A stretch of DNA of 51,192 nucleotides from Campylobacterales bacterium. GTDB lineage: Bacteria > Campylobacterota > Campylobacteria > Campylobacterales > QNZT01. The stretch's first letter is position 1; every line of letters starts with the position of its first letter. Below the pieces are notes generated by a model, which saw nothing but the letters and a program-made list of their open reading frames with translations, was not told the origin of the DNA and made no database searches. The translations under genes and the position numbers were made by a program. The DNA lies in NCBI GenBank assembly GCA_024278835.1, contig JAJRSK010000037.1, forward strand, positions 1 to 51,192, given 5' to 3'. Positions 24,105 through 32,654 of the stretch are shown here, piece by piece.

Positions 24105-25826
24105 TTAGATATGTCCTTTATACATCGCCTCTATCTCTTTTTCAAAACGCTTTTGAACATTGCCCCGGGCGAGTTTCATAGAAGGGGTAAGGTATCCATC
24201 TTCGATAGTCAAAACCTCAAAAATCAGATGGAAATCTCTAATCTTTTCCCAATGGTTAAGTTTTTTGTTGATTTTTGTGATAACAGCTTTTATCTCTTTT
24301 TGCAAAGCTTTTGATTTGCTATCATGATACGCCTCCAGCCTTGTCTCATCTAGCATCAATAATGCTACCACAAATGGTCTCTCATCTCCTACGATAAGGA
24401 CTTGATCAAACCATCCACTAGCAGCTAAAAGTTGCTCGATATAATTGACAGAGATATACTCCCCCGTAGAGGTTTTGGAGAGATCCTTTTTTCTACCCGT
24501 GATCGCGATATATCCTTCTTCATCTATACTAGCCAAATCTCCAGTATGGAGCCATCCTTCCCTATCTATAGTAGCATCCGTTGCTTCTTTGTTGTTGTGA
24601 TAGCCTATCATGATACCCGGTCCCCTAGCTAGTAGTTCACCGTCTTTGGCTATCTTTGTCTCTGTGTGGACAAAGTGTCTACCACAGGTACCTATCTTAT
24701 TTTCATTTGGTGCGTTAGCGCAGATGACGGGACTGGCTTCTGTCAGACCATACCCTTGATAAAGAGAAATACCAATGTTTAAGAAAAACCGATATAAATC
24801 ATCTGAAAGTGCTGCTCCTCCTGAAATCATCATCCGTAAACTCCCACCCAAAGAAGTTCTCAATTTACTATAGACTATCTTATCCAACCAAGTATCTACG
24901 ATATTTTTCGCCCTCCAAGGGTATTTTTGATTGGCTCTAGCAAAGGCTATCATGATAAGAAGCTTTTTAAGGATATTTCCCTCCATCGCTTTTGTATGCA
25001 TCTTAAAATAGACTTTTTCTAAAAGCCGTGGTACAACTGTCATCACCGTAGGATGCACAGAGCGCAGTAAATCCCCAACATGTTTCACATCATCAGCAAA
25101 ATAGATAGACATCCCCGTACTGATATAAAAGTGCATCACCATACGCTCAAAAATATGCGCCAATGGTAAAAAACTAAGTGCACTATCTGTTTTTGCATCA
25201 AATTTATACTTGATGCCTGTATCGATGATTTGGGAGATGAGATTTTGATGTGACAACTCTACCCCTTTTGGCAAACCAGACGTGCCTGAAGTATAGACAA
25301 TAGTCACCAAATCATCAGGCTTTATCTCTGCAAGAAGTATCTCAAACTTTTGTGGCTCTTTTTTATCTATCTCTTTACCTTTGTTTAACAAACTCTCTAT
25401 AGATAAACAGTTGGTACATTTTGCATCTATATCGATACACTCTACCCTATCATTGGCTTCTTTGATGATTTTAGCTTGTTCATCCGTTTGCGTAAAAGCA
25501 GTACAAATATCCGCATCCCTTATCTGAAATTTTAAATTTTTTGTAGAGATATTGGTAAACAATGGCACGCTGACTGCCCCAGAAAGCATCAAGGCATAAT
25601 CAATCATCACCCAATAAATAGAAGGATCAATCACCAACGCTATCTGCCTTCCACGCCACCCCTTCGCGTCAAATGCCAAAGTAAGATAACGCACCGTTTG
25701 TAAAAACTCTGATTTAGCGCAATGTTTCCATTTATTTGATTCTAAGTGATTTAAAAAAGTATCATTTTCCGGCAATTCACCCAAATATTTATAAAGAGCT
25801 GCGAAGGTATGTATATTTCCTATCAT
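24105..25826 (-). CDS. fadD: long-chain acyl-CoA synthetase (AMP-forming)
   Basis: 573 residues. It activates fatty acids to acyl-CoA with ATP. Signature motifs: TIVYTSGTSGLPKGVELSH (AMP-binding P-loop-like, about 173-191), YQGYGLTEASPVI (about 337), GWLHTGDLASIDEEGYI and GRKKD (A8/A10 region). The start ATG lies inside a copy of TATCATGATA with AGGAGG immediately upstream. It is the first gene of the minus-strand run leading to thiolase, hydratase/dehydrogenase and acyl-CoA dehydrogenase. The palindrome recurs three more times within it, giving IMI and YHD peptides. Confidence 0.9.
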   Translation of the reverse strand: MIGNIHTFAALYKYLGELPENDTFLNHLESNKWKHCAKSEFLQTVRYLTLAFDAKGWRGRQIALVIDPSIYWVMIDYALMLSGAVSVPLFTNISTKNLKFQIRDADICTAFTQTDEQAKIIKEANDRVECIDIDAKCTNCLSIESLLNKGKEIDKKEPQKFEILLAEIKPDDLVTIVYTSGTSGLPKGVELSHQNLISQIIDTGIKYKFDAKTDSALSFLPLAHIFERMVMHFYISTGMSIYFADDVKHVGDLLRSVHPTVMTVVPRLLEKVYFKMHTKAMEGNILKKLLIMIAFARANQKYPWRAKNIVDTWLDKIVYSKLRTSLGGSLRMMISGGAALSDDLYRFFLNIGISLYQGYGLTEASPVICANAPNENKIGTCGRHFVHTETKIAKDGELLARGPGIMIGYHNNKEATDATIDREGWLHTGDLASIDEEGYIAITGRKKDLSKTSTGEYISVNYIEQLLAASGWFDQVLIVGDERPFVVALLMLDETRLEAYHDSKSKALQKEIKAVITKINKKLNHWEKIRDFHLIFEVLTIEDGYLTPSMKLARGNVQKRFEKEIEAMYKGHI

Positions 25827-25936
25827 GATAGCCTCCTGCTTTCTTTTTCATTTGATATGTAAAGATACCTCATCACCAATATTATAGCGATATATTTTCC
25901 TAAAATAGATACAATATCCTTAAAAAGAGGATCTCT

Positions 25937-26182
25937 ATGTATCACGTCTATATCGTTCTATGTGCAGACAATACCCTTTACACAGGCATTGCCAAAGAAC
26001 TTGACAGACGCATCAACGAGCACAATAGTTCAGACAAAGGGGCAAAGTATACGAAGGCAAGACGACCAGTAACCCTACTCTACCATGAAACACACGCCGA
26101 TAGAAGTGCGGCTTCAAAAAGAGAGTATGCAATCAAAAAGATGAGCCGTCAACAAAAGCTTTCTTTAATTGATGCAAATTAA
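25937..26182 (+). CDS. GIY-YIG nuclease-domain protein (YhbQ-like)
   Basis: 81 residues, one GIY-YIG domain of the small UPF0213/YhbQ type. Key positions: YHVYIVLCADNTLYTGIA (the two strand motifs, with Tyr and Gly), Arg in DRRINEHN, and Glu within KREYAIKKMSRQQK. Family members have structure-specific DNA nuclease activity in some species; the cellular role here is unknown. Stand-alone gene on the plus strand between two minus-strand genes. AGAGGA precedes the ATG. Confidence 0.88.
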   Translation: MYHVYIVLCADNTLYTGIAKELDRRINEHNSSDKGAKYTKARRPVTLLYHETHADRSAASKREYAIKKMSRQQKLSLIDAN

Positions 26183-26199
26183 CCATCGACTCTCTCCAC

Positions 26200-26835
26200 C
26201 TACGCTACGTATTCGCAAGCTCCACTATTTTCATCACATGGAAATTTTATATACTTGGCTCTTACCAAGTTTTGTGACACAAAATCCCAATTGACAAGAT
26301 TCCACCACTTTTCAAGATACTCAGCTCTTGCATTTCTATAATCGATATAGTAGGCATGCTCCCAAACATCACAAGTTAAAAGAGGGGTATGCCCAGAACG
26401 AAGAGGATTGCTAGCATTTGTATGTGCTTCTATGACAAGTTTACCCGCTTTGTTAACACACAACCAGACCCATCCCGAGCCAAACAACCCCAAAGCAACT
26501 TCCGTAAAAGCTTCCTTGAGTGCACTTACCGATACAAACTCTTCGCTGATTAAAAGTGCTAAATCCTCTGAGATAGTTCCTTCTTCTACATGCATACCAG
26601 AAAAATAGAAGTCATGATTGTAGACTTGGGCAGCATTGTTAAAGATAGCACCATCCGCTTCTTTTATAATCTCTTCAAGCTCCATATCCTCATAGGCAGT
26701 ATCTTTAATCAAAGCATTTAATTTTGTAACATACCCCGCATGGTGTTTGCCATAGTGATACTCTAATGTCTCTTTTGAGAGGTACGGTTCTAGCGCACTA
26801 CTATCAAAAGGCAATGTCATCAATGTATGTGTCAT
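26200..26835 (-). CDS. sodB: superoxide dismutase (Fe/Mn family)
   Basis: 211 residues. It converts superoxide to peroxide and oxygen, normally in the cytoplasm. Metal ligands: His27 (LEYHYGKHHAGYV), His in VYNHDFYF, and Asp/His in TCDVWEHAYYIDYRN. The usual NHTFYW is NHDFYF here. Iron use is more likely from the general pattern, but cofactor choice is not certain. The C-terminus is extended and has two cysteines (FPCDENSGACEYVA), which is unusual. AAAGGA lies upstream, and the start codon sits in a one-mismatch version of the palindrome. Confidence 0.93.
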   Translation of the reverse strand: MTHTLMTLPFDSSALEPYLSKETLEYHYGKHHAGYVTKLNALIKDTAYEDMELEEIIKEADGAIFNNAAQVYNHDFYFSGMHVEEGTISEDLALLISEEFVSVSALKEAFTEVALGLFGSGWVWLCVNKAGKLVIEAHTNASNPLRSGHTPLLTCDVWEHAYYIDYRNARAEYLEKWWNLVNWDFVSQNLVRAKYIKFPCDENSGACEYVA

Positions 26836-26909
26836 GATAAATCCTTTCTCAATTTATTTACTGAGTGTATTATAAGAATTTATTATGTACTGTTTGTGTA
26901 GTAAAGTGG

Positions 26910-28313
26910 CTATTTATCCAAAAAAGACAACTCCAAAACTCCCTCTTTTTTCACATCAATTTTTTTACTACAGGCAAGTAACATCATAAAAAGTCCCTCT
27001 TCCAAAGTCAGATGATAAAAAGGAAGTTCTAACATATCATGCACGCACAAACCTTGTTCTATCGCCCAAGCAAGATGGTGCGCGAGATGTTCTCCCTCTG
27101 GAACTGCCATCTGCGCACCAAGAAGTTTTCCATCGCTTTTTTGCACAAAAAGCTTTGCTAAGCCTTTGTTTGTATTCATCAACATCGCACGTTGTTGTTT
27201 AGAAAAATCGAAGCTACCTATCACCACCTCAGGATTATCTTTAATCTCCTGATAATCCACCCCGACAAAAGCGATTTGTGGATCTGAAAAAACGATAGAA
27301 AGAGGTGTTTTTCGTCTAAATTTTCGCAGCGTATGCACCGCATTGTATCCTGCAATTCTACCTTCATCGGCTGCTTCGTGCTGTAGTGGACAATCCGCCG
27401 TAGCATCACCCGTCAAAAAGATAGGCAACTCTTCTATCTGCATCGTATTTCTATCAAAAGCAGGCATCCCTTTTTTATCTAACTTTATTCCTAAGTTTTC
27501 AAGTTTTAAGGCTTCCAAGTTTGGTTTTCTACCTACAGAAACTAGGACTTTATCTACCAAAACTTCTCTCTCACCACTAGTAATTTTTATCTTCTCTCCT
27601 ACCTTAGAGAGTGTGGCTCTCTCTCCAAAAAGCATATCAAAATCTTTTTGACACGCCTCTACCATGATAGCATTGATTTCTGGGTCGCTGAGTCCACCGA
27701 TAAACTCTTTTGATTGTACCGCCGTCACCTTGATGCCTAGTCTTGCAAAAGCTTGCCCAAGTTCTAGCCCGATAACACCCAAGCCAAGCACGCCTAAACT
27801 CTCAGGCAAATCCTCTTGCTCAAATATCTCATCCGTCGTCAAGATATGCTCTCTAAAATCTTCCCATGCCGCATCCAAAACCGGCGTCGAACCCGTGGCG
27901 ACGATAATCTTTTTGGCTGAAATGGTCATCTCTCCCACACGCAGCGTATTGCTATCGATAAACTCTGCTTTGCCATCAATCACCTTATCTCCATAACGTT
28001 CTACACTTTTGACATTGTGTTCTGTGAGAAAATCCCTATGCTCTCGAACGCGTTGGAGTACTTTTGGGATAGAGACTTTTAAAGCTTCACCATTGGCAAT
28101 ACCACTCTTTTCAAATTCATCTCTATCATGATAGGTCTTGGCGATGTGAATAAGTGACTTTGAAGGCATGCATCCCACACGCGCACAAGTCGTCCCATAA
28201 GGACCACTATTGATGATGACAAAATCATCTGTCTTTTTTTTTACTTGTGAAAGGGCATAAAGACCTGCTGTTCCCGCGCCGATGATAGCAACTTCTACAT
28301 TTTTGTGCATCAT
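26910..28313 (-). CDS. dihydrolipoyl dehydrogenase-like flavoprotein
   Basis: 467 residues, class I pyridine nucleotide-disulfide oxidoreductase. FAD loop VAIIGAGTAGLYAL, redox disulfide CARVGC (about 43-48) followed by MPSKSLI, NAD loop VLGLGVIGLELGQAF, and FLTGDATADCPLQHEA. The C-terminal active-site region reads FYHLTLEEGL, a His-x(3-4)-Glu pair as in lipoamide dehydrogenases, though the typical Pro after His is Leu. No lipoyl-enzyme genes lie nearby, so the partner is unknown. Two adjacent ATGs are usable, and GGAG is spaced 4 nt from the first. Confidence 0.85.
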   Translation of the reverse strand: MMHKNVEVAIIGAGTAGLYALSQVKKKTDDFVIINSGPYGTTCARVGCMPSKSLIHIAKTYHDRDEFEKSGIANGEALKVSIPKVLQRVREHRDFLTEHNVKSVERYGDKVIDGKAEFIDSNTLRVGEMTISAKKIIVATGSTPVLDAAWEDFREHILTTDEIFEQEDLPESLGVLGLGVIGLELGQAFARLGIKVTAVQSKEFIGGLSDPEINAIMVEACQKDFDMLFGERATLSKVGEKIKITSGEREVLVDKVLVSVGRKPNLEALKLENLGIKLDKKGMPAFDRNTMQIEELPIFLTGDATADCPLQHEAADEGRIAGYNAVHTLRKFRRKTPLSIVFSDPQIAFVGVDYQEIKDNPEVVIGSFDFSKQQRAMLMNTNKGLAKLFVQKSDGKLLGAQMAVPEGEHLAHHLAWAIEQGLCVHDMLELPFYHLTLEEGLFMMLLACSKKIDVKKEGVLELSFLDK

Positions 28314-28398
28314 AATACTCCATTATCTAAAATCTTCTATCATGATAGTTAATAAGCTCTAAAACTTTTCAAGGAGACAGCGTATCTAAGAGGGTAAA

Positions 28399-28490
28399 CC
28401 ATCCTTAAAACTTCAAAGAAGAGATATAAATTTCCGATAATTGAGGAGTTAAAATGAAACTTACATTCCACCTTGAAGTTTTAAGGATGG
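28399..28490. repeat. perfect 18-bp inverted repeat
   Basis: CCATCCTTAAAACTTCAA (28399-28416) and its exact complement (28473-28490), separated by 56 bases. The right arm lies inside a 17-codon open frame with a strong ribosome-binding site, and the left arm is upstream of that site. It is not a simple terminator because the spacer is long and no T-run follows. Possible explanations are a folded regulatory RNA or a small mobile-element remnant. Confidence 0.75.
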
Positions 28491-28507
28491 CTCTATACCG
28501 CTTTTAA
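28454..28507 (+). CDS. possible 17-residue leader peptide
   Basis: MKLTFHLEVLRMALYRF, preceded by GAGGAG with 5-6 nt to the ATG. The frame is closed by TAA at 28505-28507. About half of it is made of one arm of the 18-bp inverted repeat. A short translated frame within a strong hairpin suggests a regulatory upstream peptide or a decayed gene. It may be chance. The rest of 28314-28621 holds an extended -10 (TGTTATACT, 28585-28593) that would drive the next gene. Confidence 0.3.
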   Translation: MKLTFHLEVLRMALYRF

Positions 28508-28621
28508 TAGTATATATCATTTTCTAATTTTTTCATTCATTGTACTGCCCAATTATTCATCATCTTAGAAAGGATATTAAAAAATGTTATACTATCATTC
28601 TTAAAATTTAAAGGGACTATC

Positions 28622-29572
28622 ATGATTAAAATAGTTTTATTTTTATTACTACTCTATCATGATAGCTTCGCTAGAGATATCAAGCCTGCTTTCATCATGC
28701 AGACAAGCGGTCTGGTCAATGACTTTGTCATCGATGATGATAAACTCTATGCCGGTACCAATGAAGGTACTGTGGATATCTTTAGCTTGCGAGAAAGAAA
28801 ACTCATCGACCAGATATTTATCAAGCCCATACGCAGTGGTCAAGGTGAGGTCATAACCTCCAAAGTCATCAGCGTCGATAGACACAAAGGCAAAACACTC
28901 ATCGTCACAACGGCTGAAAATGCCTTTAGAAATGTCTGGCTACATGATGGAGAAAATCTCCGCCCTATCATCCAAGCAAAAGATAAACAAGTGATTCGAA
29001 AGGCGCGCTTTATCGATGAAGAGAACTTTATGTTTGGTTCTGTAGGCTATGAGATGAGTAAATATACCCTCAATGATAATTACACTATCTACAAAAACCA
29101 CATCGAGCCAAGTGCCTTTTCAGACATGGAACTCAGCGAAGATAAATCTATCATGATAACAGCATCAGAGAGTGGTATCGTAACTGTCAGCGATGTAAAA
29201 AGTGGAAAAATCCTCAAAAAATTAGAAGGGTTAAATGTGGACAATATCTACAAAGTCGCCTACAAAAATGGTAACATCATCACCGCGGGACAAGACAGAC
29301 GGGTAGGTGTCTATCCCAAAGAGGGCAAACCATACTACATAAGAAGTGATTTTTTAGTCTATACTGTGGGACTGAGTCCAAGTGGAAAGTTAGGGGTTTA
29401 TTCTAGTTCACAAGAGAGTGATTTACAACTTTTTGATGTCCAAAGTGGCAAGAAGCTAGACAAACTCATAGGACACGTCGCCGTGCCCTCTACGATACGA
29501 TTTTTTTCTGAAAAAGGATTTTTCTCAGCAGGTTATGAAAACAAGATATTTTACTGGCACTTAGAGAAGTAA
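28622..29572 (+). CDS. exported WD40/propeller-like protein
   Basis: 316 residues with a short signal peptide (MIKIVLFLLLLYHDSFA; the YHD comes from a copy of the palindrome). The mature part has repeated strand-turn units of about 40 residues with G-x-V-x-I/V-x-D/S patterns (for example SGIVTVSDVKSGKILKKLEG and AGQDRRVGVYPKEGK) typical of WD40-like propellers. Campylobacterota nitrate-reductase clusters encode a similar periplasmic propeller, NapL, but no nap genes are in this window, so that name is only a possibility. It converges with the frameshifted repeat gene next door. Confidence 0.65.
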   Translation: MIKIVLFLLLLYHDSFARDIKPAFIMQTSGLVNDFVIDDDKLYAGTNEGTVDIFSLRERKLIDQIFIKPIRSGQGEVITSKVISVDRHKGKTLIVTTAENAFRNVWLHDGENLRPIIQAKDKQVIRKARFIDEENFMFGSVGYEMSKYTLNDNYTIYKNHIEPSAFSDMELSEDKSIMITASESGIVTVSDVKSGKILKKLEGLNVDNIYKVAYKNGNIITAGQDRRVGVYPKEGKPYYIRSDFLVYTVGLSPSGKLGVYSSSQESDLQLFDVQSGKKLDKLIGHVAVPSTIRFFSEKGFFSAGYENKIFYWHLEK

Positions 29573-30729
29573 CTACTGCACGCGTACCACATAGATATCC
29601 ATACCACCACTACCATGCGTCTTTGTATCACCCACCATCACGATACCACCATCTTTTAATTGGGTGATACCATAAGCAATCTCCTCTTTTTTTCCACCAT
29701 AATGATTAGTTCTCAAAACATTACCATCTTTATCTATCATGATAAGGATAAAATCCGTCCGACCATAACTCATACCACGGCTAGAACCTGTGATAGCATA
29801 ACCCCCATCAGCGAGTGCCGTGACACCATAGGCACGATCTTTTTCCCCTACATCTCCATATGTTTTCACTAGACGTTTTTTTCCATCTTTATCCAGAAGA
29901 ATGATATAAACATCTCCTTTTTTATCTTTATAAGACTTGGTTTTTCCTACTAGCGCAAATCCGCCATCTACCCCCTTGGCAATAGCATGTATCATATCTT
30001 CTTTTTTCCCACCAAAAATCTTTTCCCAGATAAATTTCCTTCGAAACTGAGTTTTACCACATAGCCATCATAGCTATTTTCACCAAAGGACTCACTCTTG
30101 CCAACAAGCAATAAACTACCATCATCTGCTTCTGCTACGCCCGTCGCAATATCCCAATCCTTTCCACCAGCCGTCTGTTCCCATGCCAAAGCACCCTTGG
30201 CATCTAGTTTGACTGCGTAGTAGTTATATGAGCCTACACCATAAGACTTAGTAGTACCTAGTATCAAAAGACCACCATCTTTTGTGGAGATGACGGCACT
30301 TGCTTCATCTTTGGCACTACCTCCTGCCACTTTTTCCCATATCTTATTGCCATCTTTATCCATCTTGACGATATAAAAGTCATATCCCCCAGCACCATAA
30401 GACTTGGTAGAGCCCACCACCACATAGCCACCATCTGCTGTTTGTGTGATAGCCGCCGCATTCTCCTTTCTCTCACCACCAAAGTTTTTTGCCCATAGTT
30501 TATGCCCCTGACTATCTAACTTCATCACATTGATATCTGTTTTACCATGCCCAAAAGAGCGTGAGGTACTCGCGATGATAAGACCACCATCATCTGTAGC
30601 TGTGATGGCTTTAGCCACATCATCTTTAGCACCACCAAAAGCCTTTTGCCATGTGACAGCTAGAGGATTGGTTTGAGAAGCAAGCAAGGGAAGGGTCAAA
30701 AGCGCAGCAAGTAAAATAGATTTTTTCAC
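29573..30729 (-). pseudogene. exported propeller-like repeat protein, frameshifted
   Basis: One gene split into two frames. The upstream part starts at a GTG (30729) with AAAGGA 6 nt before it and has a signal peptide (VKKSILLAALLTLPLLAS). It runs through repeats of the W-x-K-x-FGG...DGG type and ends at 29992. The downstream part (29995-29573) continues the same repeats. At 30032-30037 the reading should pass from FEG to IWEKIFGG, but one base is missing around GGAAATTT. Restoring it joins the two frames into one protein of about 385 residues, paralogous to 8428-9636. It may be a real mutation or a base-calling error. Confidence 0.8.
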
Positions 30730-30809
30730 GGGGATTCCTTTATAAGTATTTCTTATGAAAGTATATACCTTTTCCATTTAAAAACTACTTAAGGGCACTT
30801 CTAAAAACC

Positions 30810-31298
30810 CTAGTCGTTCATCATGATAGCGCCATATTTTTCCATGAGCATCTTTAGCTTTGGTGCTATATAGGTTTTACAAAATGGTTTCTCTTTATTT
30901 TTTTCGTAGTAGTTTAAAAACTTTTCATCATTTAATTTAAAGGCTTTAAAGGGATAAATCTTGGTAACAAGAGGCTTAGTAAAAAGCTTCTGTTTCTCTA
31001 TCATGATAGCTTCAGTAGCTTTTGTTTGCTTCTCGTTAAACGTATAAATAGCAGAGCGATATTTTTCTCTCATTTTATGTTGCGATGTCGCACTATGCGT
31101 CAGTAAGTGTACCTCAACCAAAACCTCAAGTGGCACAATCGTATCATCAAAGTACACGATAACCGCTTCACTGAAACTCTCTGCCTCTTTTAGTGTGCTA
31201 CTTATCCACCCTTGTTCTACTTTGCTGACTCCTCGCAGGTGAGAAAAGAGTGCCTCAGTACACCAGTGACAACCCCCTCCAAAGCCTACTTTTTCCAC
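30810..31298 (-). CDS. msrA: second methionine-S-sulfoxide reductase (MsrA)
   Basis: From a GTG at 31298 the protein is about 162 residues. The MsrA active site is VGFGGGCHWCTEALF, with the catalytic Cys followed by His-Trp-Cys, a variant of the usual GCFWGVE. The downstream HDP region is absent or replaced by HSATSQHKMREKYRSAIYTFNE. An upstream frame reaches 31349 but would overlap the preceding gene by 64 nt. The GTG lies inside the last codons of msrAB with AGAGAGAAG upstream, so coupling is likely. No signal peptide is seen, so this is the cytoplasmic counterpart of the periplasmic fusion. Confidence 0.82.
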   Translation of the reverse strand: MEKVGFGGGCHWCTEALFSHLRGVSKVEQGWISSTLKEAESFSEAVIVYFDDTIVPLEVLVEVHLLTHSATSQHKMREKYRSAIYTFNEKQTKATEAIMIEKQKLFTKPLVTKIYPFKAFKLNDEKFLNYYEKNKEKPFCKTYIAPKLKMLMEKYGAIMMND

Positions 31299-32524
31299 GC
31301 TTTTAACTTCTCTCTTGGCACAAATTCCAAGACAGTCGCATTGATACAAAATCTCTGCTTTCCACCTGGAGCATCATCAAAAACATGCCCTAGATGTGCC
31401 CCACTTTTTTTGGCTAGTATCTCCACGCGTCTCATACCAAAGGCATTGTCCGTCTTTTCAATAGTGGCACCATCAACGGCTTTATAAAAACTCAGCCATC
31501 CACTCCCTGAGTTAAACCTATCTTTGGTATCAAAGAGTATATCTCCTGAAATTTTATCGACAAATACCCCATCACCCGTATGTTTAAAAAGGTCATACTG
31601 CTTGCAAAATCTTCTATCCGTACTCTTGTTAAAAGCCACATCAAATGCTTCACTACTCACACCAAGCTTGAACTCTCCAAGTGCCCTGTAAAAACGCTTT
31701 TCATTCATATAACCAAGGTGAGAAAAACGTTCATGCCCATCCTCGATAAAGAGTATCGCAGGCGTTCCTGCTATCTTGGTTTTTAAATCAAATCCTTTTA
31801 ACGCACTCTCTTTGGCTACCCTAAGAGGCAAGTTCCCCGTATAGTTTTCCACAACATCTTTTTTAAACTTTTCACAAAATGGACAATGCGCTGCTTCTAT
31901 AACAACTATCTCTTTCCCTCCAAGAGGAGAGATGCTTTTTATCTCTGCTTTTGTCTCTTTGTCAAACTTTACGCCCGTTGCATGATTTGGACAGTAGCCT
32001 CGGGGATTTTTTTTCAGATAATCTTGATGATAGGCTTCAGCCTTATAAAACTTTTTAAGTGGCTTTATCTCTGTGGTGATTTTCCCATATCCCGCCTTTG
32101 AGAGTAACTTTTGATAGATATCTTTTGTCTGGAGTGCTATGTTCTTTTGTGTAGGCGTTGTATAGTAGAGCGCACTACGATAGTTATTGCCCCTATCATT
32201 ACCCTGTCTATCTCCCTGTGTTGGGTCATGTAGTTCCCAGAAATGTTTTATCAATGTTTGCGTCGATATCTTTTCATCATCGTATACCACTTCTACGACT
32301 TCGGCATGATTGGTGATGCTATTATCACTTCTATAGCGTAACACTTTTTTATAGCTTGGATTTTCAAAATCTCCACCTGCATATCCAGATGTCGCATCGA
32401 TGACACCTTCTAGGTTTGAAAAATACTTTTCCACACCCCAAAAACACCCTGCACCAAAGACAATTGTTTCTGTTTTTGCAAAAAGGGAGATACCCAAAGC
32501 CAATAATAGAAATATTTTTTTCAT
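31286..32524 (-). CDS. msrAB: periplasmic MsrA-thioredoxin-MsrB fusion
   Basis: 412 residues. A signal peptide (MKKIFLLLALGISLFA) exports it. The MsrA domain (about 20-185) has GAGCFWGVEKYFSN and HDPTQGDRQGND. A middle thioredoxin-like domain (about 195-275) has the CxxC HCPFCEKF and a cis-Pro region AGTPAILF. The C-terminal MsrB domain (about 285-405) has NSGSGWLSF, AHLGHVFDD and the catalytic Cys in RFCINATVLEF. It reduces both stereoisomers of oxidised methionine in envelope proteins. The domain order MsrA-Trx-MsrB differs from PilB-type Trx-MsrA-MsrB. Confidence 0.9.
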   Translation of the reverse strand: MKKIFLLLALGISLFAKTETIVFGAGCFWGVEKYFSNLEGVIDATSGYAGGDFENPSYKKVLRYRSDNSITNHAEVVEVVYDDEKISTQTLIKHFWELHDPTQGDRQGNDRGNNYRSALYYTTPTQKNIALQTKDIYQKLLSKAGYGKITTEIKPLKKFYKAEAYHQDYLKKNPRGYCPNHATGVKFDKETKAEIKSISPLGGKEIVVIEAAHCPFCEKFKKDVVENYTGNLPLRVAKESALKGFDLKTKIAGTPAILFIEDGHERFSHLGYMNEKRFYRALGEFKLGVSSEAFDVAFNKSTDRRFCKQYDLFKHTGDGVFVDKISGDILFDTKDRFNSGSGWLSFYKAVDGATIEKTDNAFGMRRVEILAKKSGAHLGHVFDDAPGGKQRFCINATVLEFVPREKLKAWKK

Positions 32525-32654
32525 CTTTATTAAACCTTCATGATTAATTTGATTTTGAGATTATAACAAAGGAGTGTGTAGTTTATATAATATGTGCTAT
32601 TTTTATAATACTTTATCTGTAAAAGTGCTATAATACGGGCATAGGAGGTGCAAA

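Noticed and set aside
6144-28396. A 13-base match (TTTACCCTCTTAG) between the 31-bp repeat and the complement of 28384-28396, beside the 18-bp inverted repeat
   Set aside because: Short, the flanks do not match, and a match of this length between two AT-rich stretches can arise by chance. Not treated as a third repeat copy.
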